From Cupriavidus malaysiensis (GTDB lineage Bacteria; Pseudomonadota; Gammaproteobacteria; Burkholderiales; Burkholderiaceae): DNA of 64,000 nucleotides. The notes under the pieces are model-generated. The model saw only the letters and a list, made by a program, of their open reading frames with translations, was not told the DNA's origin and searched no databases. The DNA lies in contig NZ_CP017755.1 in NCBI RefSeq assembly GCF_001854325.1, forward strand, positions 2,914,001 to 2,978,000, read 5' to 3'. Shown here one piece after another: positions 17,951 to 28,251 of this stretch (position 1 is the first letter of the stretch; the number at the start of each line of letters is the position of its first letter). A program made the translations under genes and the position numbers.

Positions 17951-18009
17951 GGGCCGCGCATACGCGGCCCGTTCGATGCGGTCGATGCGGTCGATGCGGT
18001 CGATGCGGT
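17951..18009. repeat. Intercistronic hairpin and four 9-bp tandem repeats
   Basis: Between the Bug gene (stop at 18014) and the P450 start (17924) lie a perfect 8-bp hairpin (GGGCCGCG, CATA loop, 17951-17970) and four exact copies of CGATGCGGT (17974-18009). There is no T tract, so the hairpin is more likely an mRNA processing or stability element than a terminator. The same 9-bp unit recurs at 57476-57502. Confidence 0.75.
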
Positions 18010-18013
18010 GGCT

Positions 18014-19006
18014 TCAGTCGAGCGTGATCTTGAGATCGCGGATCAGCTTGTGCCAGCGCGCGGTTTCGGCGCGCAGCATGTCGGCATACTCGGCCGGGCT
18101 GTTCCCCACCGGCTCGACGCCGAAGTCGACCAGCTTCTGGTGCACGCCGGGCTCCCTGATGGCGGCCACCACCTGGCGGTTGAGCACCGCCACCACCTCG
18201 GGAGGCGTGGCCGCAGGCACCACCATGCCGACCAGCGCCGCCGCCTCCACCTTGCGATAGCCTGCCTCGGCAAAGGTCGGCACCTCGGGCAGCTGCGGCA
18301 GCCGCACGGCGTTGGCCACCGCCAGCGGCCTCACCTTGCCGGCCTTGATGAAGGCCGCGCCGGCCGCGTAATCGACCATCATGGCCGGGATCTGGCCCGC
18401 GGCCACGTCGGACAGCGCCGGCGCCGCGCCGCGGTAAGGCGCGTGGGTCATGTTCAGGCCGGCCTCCACCTTCAGCAGTTCCATGGCGAGGTGATGCGGG
18501 CTGCCGGCCCCGGCCGAGCCGTAGTTCACGCCGGCGGGACTCGCCTTGGCCTGGGCGATGAAATCCTGCACGGTCCTGGCGGGCGAGGCCGGCCCCACCA
18601 CCAGGATCATCGGGAAGCGGCCCATCAGCGTGACCGGCGCGAAATCCTTGCCCGGGTTGTAGCTGAGCGTCTTGTACAGCGCCGGGTTGAACACCAGGGT
18701 GCCGTTGTCGGCCGACAGCACGGTGTAGCCGTCGGCCGGCGCGTGCGCCGTCTCGGCCGCGCCGATGGCGGTATTGCCGCCCGGCTTGTTGTCCACCAGC
18801 ACCGGCTTGCCGACGCGCGTCGCCAGGCCCTGGCCGATGGTGCGCGCCAGGAAATCCGACCCGCCGCCGGCGGCATAGGGCACCACCCAGCGGATGGGCT
18901 TGGCGGGATAAGCATCGGCGCGGTTGCCGTCGGCCTGGGCCGGCGGCAGCACGCCGAACAGGGAAAGGGTCAGCAGGCCGGCAAGGCGGCCGCGGGTCTT
19001 GTTCAT
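18014..19006 (-). CDS. Bug family tripartite tricarboxylate transporter substrate-binding protein
   Basis: A 330-residue periplasmic binding protein of the Bug (TctC-like) family. The signal peptide covers residues 1-25 (ending PPAQA). The family start AYPAKPIRWVVPYAAGGGSDFLARTIG is followed by KPVLVDNKPGGNTAIGAAETAHAPADGYTV and the GSAGAGSPHHLAMELL motif. These proteins bind carboxylates or small aromatics for TctAB-type importers. Burkholderiales carry many orphan copies without membrane partners, as here. The downstream P450 and divergent IclR suggest that the ligand relates to the P450 substrate. A GGAGA ribosome site precedes the ATG. Confidence 0.9.
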   Translation of the reverse strand: MNKTRGRLAGLLTLSLFGVLPPAQADGNRADAYPAKPIRWVVPYAAGGGSDFLARTIGQGLATRVGKPVLVDNKPGGNTAIGAAETAHAPADGYTVLSADNGTLVFNPALYKTLSYNPGKDFAPVTLMGRFPMILVVGPASPARTVQDFIAQAKASPAGVNYGSAGAGSPHHLAMELLKVEAGLNMTHAPYRGAAPALSDVAAGQIPAMMVDYAAGAAFIKAGKVRPLAVANAVRLPQLPEVPTFAEAGYRKVEAAALVGMVVPAATPPEVVAVLNRQVVAAIREPGVHQKLVDFGVEPVGNSPAEYADMLRAETARWHKLIRDLKITLD

Positions 19007-19084
19007 GGTGTCTCCTGTCTTTCCTTTGGTGGCCGGCGGTCGACTTGCCGCCCGGCTCGTTGCTTTGTCTGTCTGCTGGCTCGT

Positions 19085-19114
19085 TTGCGTAAATCATATA
19101 CGCATTGCGTAATT
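19085..19114. promoter_or_regulatory. Candidate IclR operator between Bug and IclR genes
   Basis: The divergent region holds two direct copies of TTGCGTAA(A/T)T (19085-19094 and 19105-19114). An inverted repeat GCGTA-N7-TACGC (19087-19103) is nested in them. It is AT-rich against a GC-rich background and lies about 80 bp from both start codons. Binding by the adjacent IclR protein is inferred. Confidence 0.5.
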
Positions 19115-19196
19115 TGATGCCACAGGTTAACTTCGGGGTTTACCTGGGCCCCGCACCGGAGCCCGCCCGCCATTGCCCCACCCGCCCGAGGAATCC

Positions 19197-20057
19197 ATGC
19201 CCCGCGCTCCGCATCGCGCCCCGCCGTCCGCCAGCCTCCCTGCCCCGTCCGAGCCCGAGCCGCCGGCGCGGCCGCGCGAGCGCCGCCAGCGCGTGCAATC
19301 GGCCGCCACCGGCATGGCCGTGCTGAAGGCGCTGGCGCGCCTGGGCGGGCAGGCCAGCCTGACCGCGCTGGCGGCGCAGGTCGACGAGAGTCCGGCCAAG
19401 GTGCATCGCTACCTGGTCAGCCTGGTCGAAGAAGGCCTGGTGGTGCAGCAGGCCGGCAGCCAGCTCTACCGGCTGGGGCTGGAAGCGCTGCAGATAGGGC
19501 TGGCGGCGATGCGCCAGGCCGATCCGATCCGCGCGGCCGAAGCCTCGCTGGTACGCCTGCGCGAGCGCCTGGAAGTGACCTGCTTCGTGGCTGTGATGGG
19601 CAACAAGGGCCCGACCATCGTGCGCTTCGAGGAGCCGGGCTTGCCGGTCACGGTGAACGTGCGGGTCGGCTCGGTGCTGCCGCTGCTGTGGTCGGCTACC
19701 GGCAGGGTCTTCCTGGGCCTGCTCGACGCCGCGCGCGTGCAAGGGCTGGCAGCGGAGGAACTGGCGCAGGCCACGCCGGAGCAACGGGCCCAGCTCGACC
19801 CGCGCGACCCCATCGGGCGGCTGCGCGAGACCGTGCGTGCCGGCGGCTGTGCCGCGGTGCGCGACACCAACCTGAAGGGCATCAGCGCCGTGGCGGCACC
19901 GGTGTTCGACTGCCACGGCCGCCTGTGCGCGGTCATGGCCGCGCTGGGCGCGACCGGCGGCTTCGACCCGGCACTGGACGGGCCGATCGCGCTGGCACTG
20001 CGCGAGGAAGCCTTGGCGGTCAGCCGGGAGCTGGGGTATGGGGGCGCGGCCGACTGA
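19197..20057 (+). CDS. IclR family transcriptional regulator
   Basis: A 286-residue IclR-type regulator. A Pro/Ala-rich N-terminal extension (about 30 residues) precedes the winged HTH (MAVLKALARLGGQASLTALAAQVDESPAKVHRYLVSLVEEGLV). A GAF-like effector domain follows, with VGSVLPLLWSATGRVFLG and a C-terminal ISAVAAPVFDCHGRLCAVMAALG. The ATG at 19197 has GAGGAA just upstream and is preferred to a TTG at 19173. It is divergent from the Bug-P450 pair and probably controls it. The effector is unknown. Confidence 0.9.
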   Translation: MPRAPHRAPPSASLPAPSEPEPPARPRERRQRVQSAATGMAVLKALARLGGQASLTALAAQVDESPAKVHRYLVSLVEEGLVVQQAGSQLYRLGLEALQIGLAAMRQADPIRAAEASLVRLRERLEVTCFVAVMGNKGPTIVRFEEPGLPVTVNVRVGSVLPLLWSATGRVFLGLLDAARVQGLAAEELAQATPEQRAQLDPRDPIGRLRETVRAGGCAAVRDTNLKGISAVAAPVFDCHGRLCAVMAALGATGGFDPALDGPIALALREEALAVSRELGYGGAAD

Positions 20058-20114
20058 GCGGCAGCGCGCCATCCTCAGGCCCGCGCCGGCGTGCCGGCCG
20101 TCCGGCGAGCCGCC

Positions 20115-21371
20115 TCAGGCCTTGAAATCCCAGCTCATCTGTTCGAGCAGCCCGACCCCGTGCGAGGTACGCATGCACTCGCTCACATAGTCGGTGATGG
20201 GCAAGGGCTCGAAGCCGATCTCGTCGCGCAGCCGCTGGTTGTCGAAGACATAGCCCAGTTCGGCGAAGCCTGCGTAGAGGCGCAGCGCCCGCTCGATCAG
20301 GCGGCGGTTGCCGAGGCCTTCGGCGCGTGCCACGTCGCGCGCCAGCGCCGGCAGTTCGTCCGGCGCGCAGGCACGGTAAGGCAGGGCCTCTTCGGTGCGT
20401 GCGCAATCGTCCATGGCCGCCAGGACCTGAGCGATGGTCGGCGCCGCCGCGCCGGCCGACAGGTGATAGGCGCGGAAGCGCAGTTCGGGCTTGAGGGCGA
20501 GGCGCAGCAGCGCCTGCGCGCAGTCGTCCCCGGCGATCACGTCCAGCCGCGTCTGCGGCCGCACGGTATAGCGGCGGGTCCGGTGGATGATGCGGAACAG
20601 CCAAAAGATGCTGGCCGAAGGCTGCGTGCCCAGCACGGTGTGGCCCACCACGATGGACGGGCGGGCCACCACCAGCGGCAGCGACGGGTAGCGCTGCCGC
20701 AGCAGCTGCTCCACCTCCTGCTTGCTACGCGTGTAGGGCACCAGGTGGCCGCCGGCGTCGTGCGGCGCGCCGGGTGCGGCTTCCATGCCGGTCCCGTCCT
20801 GCGCGCCGTGCGCGCTTTCGCCGTGCCCTGCGCGGCCTTCTTCGATCACCGTCTCGGCCACGCGCGCGCCGCGTCGCGTGCCGCAGGCCATGGCCGTGCC
20901 CACATGGATGAAGCGGCGCAGCGCGGCGCTGCCGGCGAAGTGCGAGGCGAAGCGCAGCGTATCTTCCACGTTGACCCGCGTCACGCGTTCATCGGCCGAG
21001 AACGAGGCCATCGCCGCGCAGTTGATCAGGTGCGTGACACGCGCCAGCCGGGCCTGCTGCGCCAGCGTGAACGGCGTGCCCAGTTCGCCCAGCAGGATGT
21101 TCTCTTCGCCGAGCCAGGCGGTGCGGCTGGGCGGCAGCCCGCACTGCCGGGCGTTGGCGCGCAGCCGCCCGAGCGCCTCGGCGGCGCTGCCCGCGCGCAC
21201 CAGGCACAGCAGGCGGCTGCTCAATCCGGCATTGACCGCGGCCACCAGCACGTTGCCACCGATGAAGCCGGTGGCGCCGGTCAGCAGCAGGCATCCGACC
21301 TCGCCCTGCGTGCGGGAGCCCGCGGCACCGCCTCCGATCTGCTGCCCGCTGGCGTGCCAGTTCCACATCAT
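20115..21371 (-). CDS. NAD-dependent SDR / thioester-reductase-like protein
   Basis: A 418-residue extended short-chain dehydrogenase/reductase. The Rossmann motif LLLTGATGFIGGNVLVAAV lies near residues 28-46. The catalytic YxxxK is YTRSK. The pattern VNVEDTLRFASHFAGSAALRRFIHVGTAMACG is like the thioester-reductase (NAD_binding_4) and sterol-dehydrogenase groups. An internal His/Gly/Ala-rich insertion follows GTAMA. It starts 10 bp after the MipA gene on the same strand and is preceded by AGGAGGG, so the two form an operon. The pairing of a reductase with an outer-membrane protein is unexplained. The substrate is unknown. Confidence 0.8.
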   Translation of the reverse strand: MMWNWHASGQQIGGGAAGSRTQGEVGCLLLTGATGFIGGNVLVAAVNAGLSSRLLCLVRAGSAAEALGRLRANARQCGLPPSRTAWLGEENILLGELGTPFTLAQQARLARVTHLINCAAMASFSADERVTRVNVEDTLRFASHFAGSAALRRFIHVGTAMACGTRRGARVAETVIEEGRAGHGESAHGAQDGTGMEAAPGAPHDAGGHLVPYTRSKQEVEQLLRQRYPSLPLVVARPSIVVGHTVLGTQPSASIFWLFRIIHRTRRYTVRPQTRLDVIAGDDCAQALLRLALKPELRFRAYHLSAGAAAPTIAQVLAAMDDCARTEEALPYRACAPDELPALARDVARAEGLGNRRLIERALRLYAGFAELGYVFDNQRLRDEIGFEPLPITDYVSECMRTSHGVGLLEQMSWDFKA

Positions 21372-21380
21372 GATGCCCTC

Positions 21381-22190
21381 CTAGAAGGTGTAGTTGAGCG
21401 ACGTCATGCCGAACACCTGCTGCCTGCTCTGCACGATGGGACTGTCGCCCGCGTCGCCCAGCAGCCGGCTCACCGTCACCAGCGTGCGCACCGACCAGGC
21501 GCGCGACAGTTCGACGTTCCACGCCAGCGACAGGCTGGCGCTGTCGATGCCCGCCTTGGTCGAGTAGGGGCGGAAACCACTGGCGGCCGACTGGACATCG
21601 GTGACGCCGAAGAAGGTCTGGGTGTAGCGGCGCGAGCCGAAGTGGATGCCCGGCGTCAGGGTCAGCGTATGCATGCCGCGCTGGTACAGCGGCACGGCCA
21701 GGTCGAGATGGCCGCTGAGGCCGCGCTCGCGGTGCGTCAGCGGCACGTCCAGCGTCAGGCTGGCGACGGCGCCGCCATAGACCGGCACGCCGACCTGGAA
21801 GGAGCTCATCAGCGAGCCCTGGACCTTGCCCATGCCCTTGAGGTGGTCCGAGCCGGCCAGGTCGGTGCGGTTGCGGTCGCTGCGCCCCGTGGCATAGCCG
21901 AAGGCACCGGTGACGAACATGCCGTTGGCGAACTTGTAGGTGTAGCCCGCGCCTTGCAGCAGGTCGATGAAGGCGCCGTTGCCGAAGTCGGCACGGAACA
22001 GCGGCGCGCCCAGCGCGCGGTATTGGTTGCTGCCGATGTAGCGCGGGCCGGCGCCGGCGGCGGCGCCCACGGTATAGGTGATCTCGGCCTGCGCGGGCCC
22101 GGCCAGCCCGGCCACGACAAAGGCCGCCAGCGCTGGCGGCATGCGGCGCGCCCTGCGGCGCGCACTTTGGCTTTTGCTCTCGACGTCCAC
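21381..22190 (-). CDS. mipA: MipA/OmpV family outer-membrane protein
   Basis: A 269-residue outer-membrane beta-barrel of the MipA/OmpV family. MipA scaffolds MltA and PBP1b in E. coli, and OmpV-like members act as porins. A GTG start at 22190 with GGAGG upstream gives an Arg-rich n-region (RRRARR), a hydrophobic segment and an AQA cleavage site; an ATG 16 codons later is an alternative. The mature part begins EITYTVGAAAGAGPRYIGSNQYRALGAPLFRADFGNGAF and ends in the barrel signature SLNYTF with terminal Phe. It is divergent from an RstAB-like two-component pair, a frequent neighbour of mipA in proteobacteria. Confidence 0.88.
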   Translation of the reverse strand: MDVESKSQSARRRARRMPPALAAFVVAGLAGPAQAEITYTVGAAAGAGPRYIGSNQYRALGAPLFRADFGNGAFIDLLQGAGYTYKFANGMFVTGAFGYATGRSDRNRTDLAGSDHLKGMGKVQGSLMSSFQVGVPVYGGAVASLTLDVPLTHRERGLSGHLDLAVPLYQRGMHTLTLTPGIHFGSRRYTQTFFGVTDVQSAASGFRPYSTKAGIDSASLSLAWNVELSRAWSVRTLVTVSRLLGDAGDSPIVQSRQQVFGMTSLNYTF

Positions 22191-22245
22191 ACATCCTCCG
22201 ATTGGTGATCGAAGTCGGCAGATTAGAGAGGCCGGGGCGCGAAGT

Positions 22246-22292
22246 CTGTCCTGATTCCTCGCGAAATCTTGTCCAATTGTGCCAATTTGTCC
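22246..22292. promoter_or_regulatory. TTGTCC-type direct repeats between mipA and the two-component genes
   Basis: The divergent region contains CTGTCC (22246-22251), TTGTCC (22269-22274), TTGTGCC (22277-22283) and TTGTCC (22287-22292), all on the same strand. OmpR-family regulators bind direct repeats, so these are candidate sites for the RstA-like protein encoded next door. Spacing is not uniform and the call is tentative. Confidence 0.45.
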
Positions 22293-22367
22293 GCAAGCGT
22301 CGCCGCCAGCCGGCCGCACCGCCAGGACAGCTAGAATCGGCACTTTCCGTACCCCCGAGGATCCGCC

Positions 22368-23096
22368 ATGAACGAGGCGATGGCCAAGCATCAGGTTCTG
22401 TTGATCGAGGACGACGACCGCCTCGCCCAACTGGTCAGCGAGTACCTGGGCAACTACGAGTTCTCCGTCCAGGTGGTACGCCGCGGCGACATCGCGGTGG
22501 ACGCGGTGCGCCGGCTCCAGCCCGATCTCGTCATCCTCGACCTGATGCTGCCGCACCTGGACGGCATGGAAGTGTGCCGCGGCATCCGCGCCTTCTCGCG
22601 GGTGCCGGTGCTGATCCTGACCGCGCGCGTGGACACCTACGACCAGGTCGCGGGGCTGGAGCTCGGCGCCGACGACTACGTGGTCAAGCCGATCGAGCCG
22701 CGCCTGCTGGTGGCGCGCGCCCGCGCCCTGCTGCGCCGCGCCGCCGCCCAGGGCGGCGCGGCAGCGCACGCCTCGGCCGACGACGACCTGGTGTTCGGCT
22801 CCTTGGTGATCTCGCCACCCAACCGGCGCGTGGTCTGGCGCGGCCAGCCCGTCGACCTGAAGACGGCGGAGTTCAACCTGCTGCTGATCCTGGCGCGTGC
22901 CGCCGGCAAGGTGCTCAGCCGCGACGACATCCTCAAGCAGCTGCGCGGCATCGAGTTCGACGGCATCGACCGCACCGTGGATTCCGGCATCTCGCGGCTG
23001 CGCCGCCGCTTCGAAGACGCGGCGCCAGAGCCGCAGAAGCTCAAGACCATCTGGGGGCGCGGCTACCTGTTCAGCCCCTCGGCCTGGGAGGAATGA
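22368..23096 (+). CDS. OmpR/RstA-like response regulator
   Basis: A 242-residue response regulator. The receiver domain has the acidic pocket EDDD (residues 14-17), phosphorylation site Asp58 (LVILDLMLPHLDG) and the conserved Lys in VVKPIEPR. The C-terminal winged helix (about 140-240) is OmpR-like (DLKTAEFNLLLILARAAGKVLSRDDILKQLRG, ending TIWGRGYLF). The stop at 23094-23096 directly abuts the kinase ATG, so translation is coupled. GAGGA precedes the start. Opposite transcription of mipA suggests that mipA is a target. Confidence 0.92.
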   Translation: MNEAMAKHQVLLIEDDDRLAQLVSEYLGNYEFSVQVVRRGDIAVDAVRRLQPDLVILDLMLPHLDGMEVCRGIRAFSRVPVLILTARVDTYDQVAGLELGADDYVVKPIEPRLLVARARALLRRAAAQGGAAAHASADDDLVFGSLVISPPNRRVVWRGQPVDLKTAEFNLLLILARAAGKVLSRDDILKQLRGIEFDGIDRTVDSGISRLRRRFEDAAPEPQKLKTIWGRGYLFSPSAWEE

Positions 23097-24440
23097 ATGG
23101 TCCGCTCCCTGCTCAAGCTCTACCTGCTGGTGATGCTCGCCGCGGCCGCCGCGGTGATCGGCATCAACAAGACCTTCATCCCCCTGTTCCACGACATCAT
23201 CACCGCCGCCGAGCGGGAGAACCGCAAGGGCTACGTCTTCGCGCTGCAGCACTACCTGGACCAGTTCCCCGGCGCCCGCCGGGACGAGGGGCTGCGCTAT
23301 CTGCAGGCACACGCACTGGAGCGCTTCGACATGGCCAGAGCGACCGACATCGCCCGCCTCGACGCCAGCCAGCAGCGTGACCTGCACGACGGCAAGCTGG
23401 TGCTGAGCCGCGACGGCCAGCACTACTACGTGCCCCTGCACGACGGCTCGATCCTGCATGCGGCGACGGTCGATTCCAACAACGACCTCAGGATCTCGGT
23501 GGTCGGCTATTCGTTGATCGCGCTGGCCACGCTGCTGTCGATCGTGACCTGGGTCTGGTACCACTGGCGCGACCTGGCGCGCCTGCAGCAGGCTGCGCGC
23601 GACTTCGGCGCCGGCCAGCTGTCCACGCGCGCGAAACTGTCCCGGCGCTCCAACATCACCGAGCTGGCCCAGCAGTTCAACGAGATGGCCGAGCGCATCG
23701 AGGCCTCGATCGTGCACCAGCGCGAGATGATGCACGGCATCTCGCACGAGCTGAAGACACCGATCGCCCGGCTGGAGTTCGGCATCGCGCTGCTGCAGTC
23801 CGGCGGCGGCGGCGCCCAGGCCGAGGCGCGCCAGGCGCTGCGCCTGGACGACCTGCGCAAGGACGTGCGCGAACTCGACGAACTGGTGACGGAACTGCTG
23901 ACGCTGGGGCAGCTCGAGCAGGGGGCGACGCCGATGCTGCTGATGCGCGTGTCGGTCAGCGAGCTGATCGACAGCGTGGTGGCCAGCGTCGCCAATGACG
24001 TGGCCGACCAGCAGCTCACGCTCAACGCGGGTACCGGCGGCCCCGTCGGCCACCATGTGTGCGACCCGCGCCTGGTGGCGCGCGCCCTGCTCAATCTTTG
24101 CCGCAACGCCACCCGCTATGCGCGCAGCGCCATCCGCCTGCATGCCGAGACCGACGCCGGCGGCTCGCTGCGCCTGTGCGTCGAGGATGACGGGCCCGGG
24201 GTGCCGCCCGAGGAGCGCGAGCGCATCTTCGAACCCTTCCACCGTCCCGATGCCAGCCGCAACCGCCACACCGGCGGCTTCGGCCTGGGGCTGGCCATCG
24301 TGCGCCGCATCGTCCTGCTGCATGGCGGCCAGGTGACGCTGGACAGCAGCGACAGCGGCGGCGCGCGCTTCGTCATCACCCTGCCGCCGATGGCCGAGCC
24401 GGGCATGCTGGCTGCCGGCGCGGCGCCGCGCGTGGCCTGA
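23097..24440 (+). CDS. RstB-like sensor histidine kinase
   Basis: A 447-residue inner-membrane kinase. Two membrane segments (about 7-24 and 134-153) bracket a short periplasmic sensor domain. A HAMP region follows, then the dimerisation helix with His217 (HGISHELKTPIARLEF). The ATPase domain has the N box (NLCRNATRYA), G1 (EDDGPGVPPEERERIFEPFHR) and G2 (GGFGLGLAIVRRI). It phosphorylates the regulator encoded immediately upstream. The stimulus of RstB-type kinases in this group is not established; the adjacent mipA suggests an envelope signal. Confidence 0.92.
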   Translation: MVRSLLKLYLLVMLAAAAAVIGINKTFIPLFHDIITAAERENRKGYVFALQHYLDQFPGARRDEGLRYLQAHALERFDMARATDIARLDASQQRDLHDGKLVLSRDGQHYYVPLHDGSILHAATVDSNNDLRISVVGYSLIALATLLSIVTWVWYHWRDLARLQQAARDFGAGQLSTRAKLSRRSNITELAQQFNEMAERIEASIVHQREMMHGISHELKTPIARLEFGIALLQSGGGGAQAEARQALRLDDLRKDVRELDELVTELLTLGQLEQGATPMLLMRVSVSELIDSVVASVANDVADQQLTLNAGTGGPVGHHVCDPRLVARALLNLCRNATRYARSAIRLHAETDAGGSLRLCVEDDGPGVPPEERERIFEPFHRPDASRNRHTGGFGLGLAIVRRIVLLHGGQVTLDSSDSGGARFVITLPPMAEPGMLAAGAAPRVA

Positions 24441-24471
24441 GCACGCCGCCTCGCTGCGCGCGGCTTGCCGC

Positions 24472-25797
24472 TCAGCGGCGTGCTGCGTCGCGCGGCACAC
24501 CCAGCCACATCGCCAGGCCGCTGGCCAGCAGCAGCGCGGACAGCAGGTAGAGCGCGTTGTCCATGCTGCCGGTGTGTGTCTTGATCTGGCCGATCACCCA
24601 CGGGCTGACGATGCCGCTGGTGATGCCGATGCTGCTGATGAAGGCGATGCCGGCGGCCGCCGTGCCGGCCGGCAGGTGGCTCGGCGGCAGCGACCAGAAG
24701 ATCGGCAGCGCGGCGAAGATCAGCACGCACGCCAGCGACAGCAGCGCCAGCATGGCGCCGAAGCTGGGCAGGTGCAGCGTCAGCGCGGCCAGGGCCAGCG
24801 CCCCGCCGGCGGTGCAGGCCAGGAAATGGCGGTGGCGTTCGGCGCGCCGGTCGGAATGGCGCGCGATCACGAACAGCCCGACGGCGCCGACCGCGTTCGG
24901 CACCACCGAATAGAGGCTCACCGAGACCACGTCCTGGATGCCGAAGTCGCGGATCATCAGCGGCATCCAGAAGCTCAGCGTCAGCGAACCGCAGGTCAGC
25001 GCGAAGTAGATGAAGGCAAACAGGTAGACGCGCGGATTGGCCAGCGCGTGGCGCAGCGCGCGCAGCGAGTGGGCGTGGGCGGCGTGGGCGCCATCCTCGC
25101 GCTGCGCCACCAGGAAGCGCTTCTCCGGCTCCGACAGCCAGCCGGCCTGCGCGGGCCCGTCGACCAGGTAGTACGCCGCGGCCAGGCCGAGCAGCACCGC
25201 CGGCGCGCCTTCGAGCGCGAACATCCACTGCCAGCCGTAGAGGCCGAGCACGCCGGCGAAGTCGCGCATGATCCAGCCGGACAGCAGCCCGCCCAGCACG
25301 CCCGCCACCGCCACCCCGGCGAAGAAGATGGCCATCACCGCGGCGCGGCGGCGCGCCGGGAACCAGTAGGTCAGGTAGAGCACGATGCCGGGGAAGAAGC
25401 CGGCCTCGAACACGCCCAGCAGGAAGCGCAGCGCGTAGAAATGCGCCGGCGTCGAGACCAGCATCATGCCGACCGAGGCCAGCCCCCACAGCAGCATGAT
25501 GCGGGTGAAGGTGCGGCGCGCGCCGAAGCGTGCCAGCAGCAGGTTGCTGGGCACCTCGCACAGCACGTAGCCGACATAGAAGACCGCGGCGCCGAGGCCG
25601 TACATCGCGTCGCTGAAGCCGAGGTCGTGCTTCATCTGCAACTGGGCGAAGCCGATGTTGATGCGGTCCAGGAAGGACACCACGTAGCAGACGAAGAGGA
25701 AGGGGATGATGCGCAGCCACACCTTGCGGTAGAGCGCGTCTTCATCGGGCAAGGCGGGGGCCTGGGGCGCGAGCGCCCCGGCATGGGATTGCGTCAT
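24472..25797 (-). CDS. ACS family MFS transporter (aromatic acid/organic anion:H+ symporter)
   Basis: A 441-residue, 12-helix MFS protein of the anion:cation symporter family. Typical features are KVWLRIIPFLFVCYVVSFLDRINIGFAQLQMKHDLGFSDAMYGLGAAVFYVGYVLCEVPSNLLL, the motif-A loop LLLARFGARRTFTRIMLLWG, and GVFEAGFFPGIVLYLTYWFPARRRAA. Members import aromatic acids, tartrate or galactonate. It is the last gene of a minus-strand operon with a DUF2783 protein, a flavin hydroxylase and an MBL hydrolase, so the substrate is probably the compound that the hydroxylase attacks. The ATG at 25797 is chosen over a longer Arg/Pro-rich extension. Confidence 0.9.
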   Translation of the reverse strand: MTQSHAGALAPQAPALPDEDALYRKVWLRIIPFLFVCYVVSFLDRINIGFAQLQMKHDLGFSDAMYGLGAAVFYVGYVLCEVPSNLLLARFGARRTFTRIMLLWGLASVGMMLVSTPAHFYALRFLLGVFEAGFFPGIVLYLTYWFPARRRAAVMAIFFAGVAVAGVLGGLLSGWIMRDFAGVLGLYGWQWMFALEGAPAVLLGLAAAYYLVDGPAQAGWLSEPEKRFLVAQREDGAHAAHAHSLRALRHALANPRVYLFAFIYFALTCGSLTLSFWMPLMIRDFGIQDVVSVSLYSVVPNAVGAVGLFVIARHSDRRAERHRHFLACTAGGALALAALTLHLPSFGAMLALLSLACVLIFAALPIFWSLPPSHLPAGTAAAGIAFISSIGITSGIVSPWVIGQIKTHTGSMDNALYLLSALLLASGLAMWLGVPRDAARR

Positions 25798-26018
25798 GGT
25801 AAGTCTCCGGTTGGGGGCTGCCCCCCGCTGCGGGGGGCGCTTCCGCCTACGTCTGTTGCGTCTGGGCGGGACGGCCGGCCGCGGCGCGCTGCCGTGGCCG
25901 GCTGGCATGCCGCTGGCGCGGCCGCCGGGTCGTGGCCTGGCCGGCGCTGGCGCCGGCGCGCGACGGCTTCACGTGGCCTCGGGCGGTTTCAGGCGGTTTC
26001 AGGCCGCTTCAGGCCGCT

Positions 26019-26225
26019 TCAGGTGCGCTGCGACAGCACACCCTCGCGCGCCAGCCGCATCGCATCCAGCAGCACGGCATGGTCGCCGATATGGTTGGCC
26101 AGCAGCAGGATCAGCTGCGCATTGGCCGCCTGGCTCTGCGCCTCGTCGAGATCGCGGTGCATCTCGATCAGCGCTTCGTAGAAGTCGTCGGGGCGGCTCA
26201 GGTTGGGGTGGGTATGGACTGCCAT
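26019..26225 (-). CDS. DUF2783 domain protein
   Basis: A 68-residue protein matching DUF2783: LSRPDDFYEALIEMHRDLDEAQSQAANAQLILLLANHIGDHAVLLDAMRLAREG. The family is a small helical protein found beside FAD-dependent aromatic hydroxylases, as here. Its role may be accessory (enzyme stability or substrate handling), but it has no proven activity. It lies between the hydroxylase and the MFS transporter. Its leader contains three 10-bp tandem repeats ending 16 bp upstream of the ATG. Confidence 0.85.
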   Translation of the reverse strand: MAVHTHPNLSRPDDFYEALIEMHRDLDEAQSQAANAQLILLLANHIGDHAVLLDAMRLAREGVLSQRT

Positions 26226-26240
26226 CTGGATGTCTCGCTC

Positions 26241-26288
26241 GGTGGTACTTGGTGGTACTTGGTGGTACTCGGGATGCTCGGGATGCTC
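26241..26288. repeat. Tandem repeats in the DUF2783 leader (10 bp x3, 9 bp x2)
   Basis: GGTGGTACTT occurs three times head to tail at 26241-26270 (last base changed), followed by two copies of GGGATGCTC at 26271-26288. The block ends 16 bp from the DUF2783 start codon and so forms its 5' leader. Confidence 0.8.
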
Positions 26289-26404
26289 GGTAGTGCCCTG
26301 TCGTACTGGCGTCCTCTCGCCAGCGGCCCGGCGCGGGACGCGCGCCGCCACGGCCGCCGCGCAGGCGGCGGGCCGGATCGGCTGCGCGGGCCGGAACGGG
26401 ACGC

Positions 26405-28198
<1,794 letters not shown>

Positions 28199-28251
28199 GC
28201 TGCTGTCTCCGTCCACATTCTTCTCGGCTGTCCCTGCGTCGCGTCGCTGCC

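Noticed and set aside
24441-24483. 9-bp inverted repeat (GCACGCCGC) between the convergent RstB-like and MFS genes
   Set aside because: The arms include coding bases of the MFS gene, the loop is 25 bases, and no T tract follows. It is not a convincing terminator.
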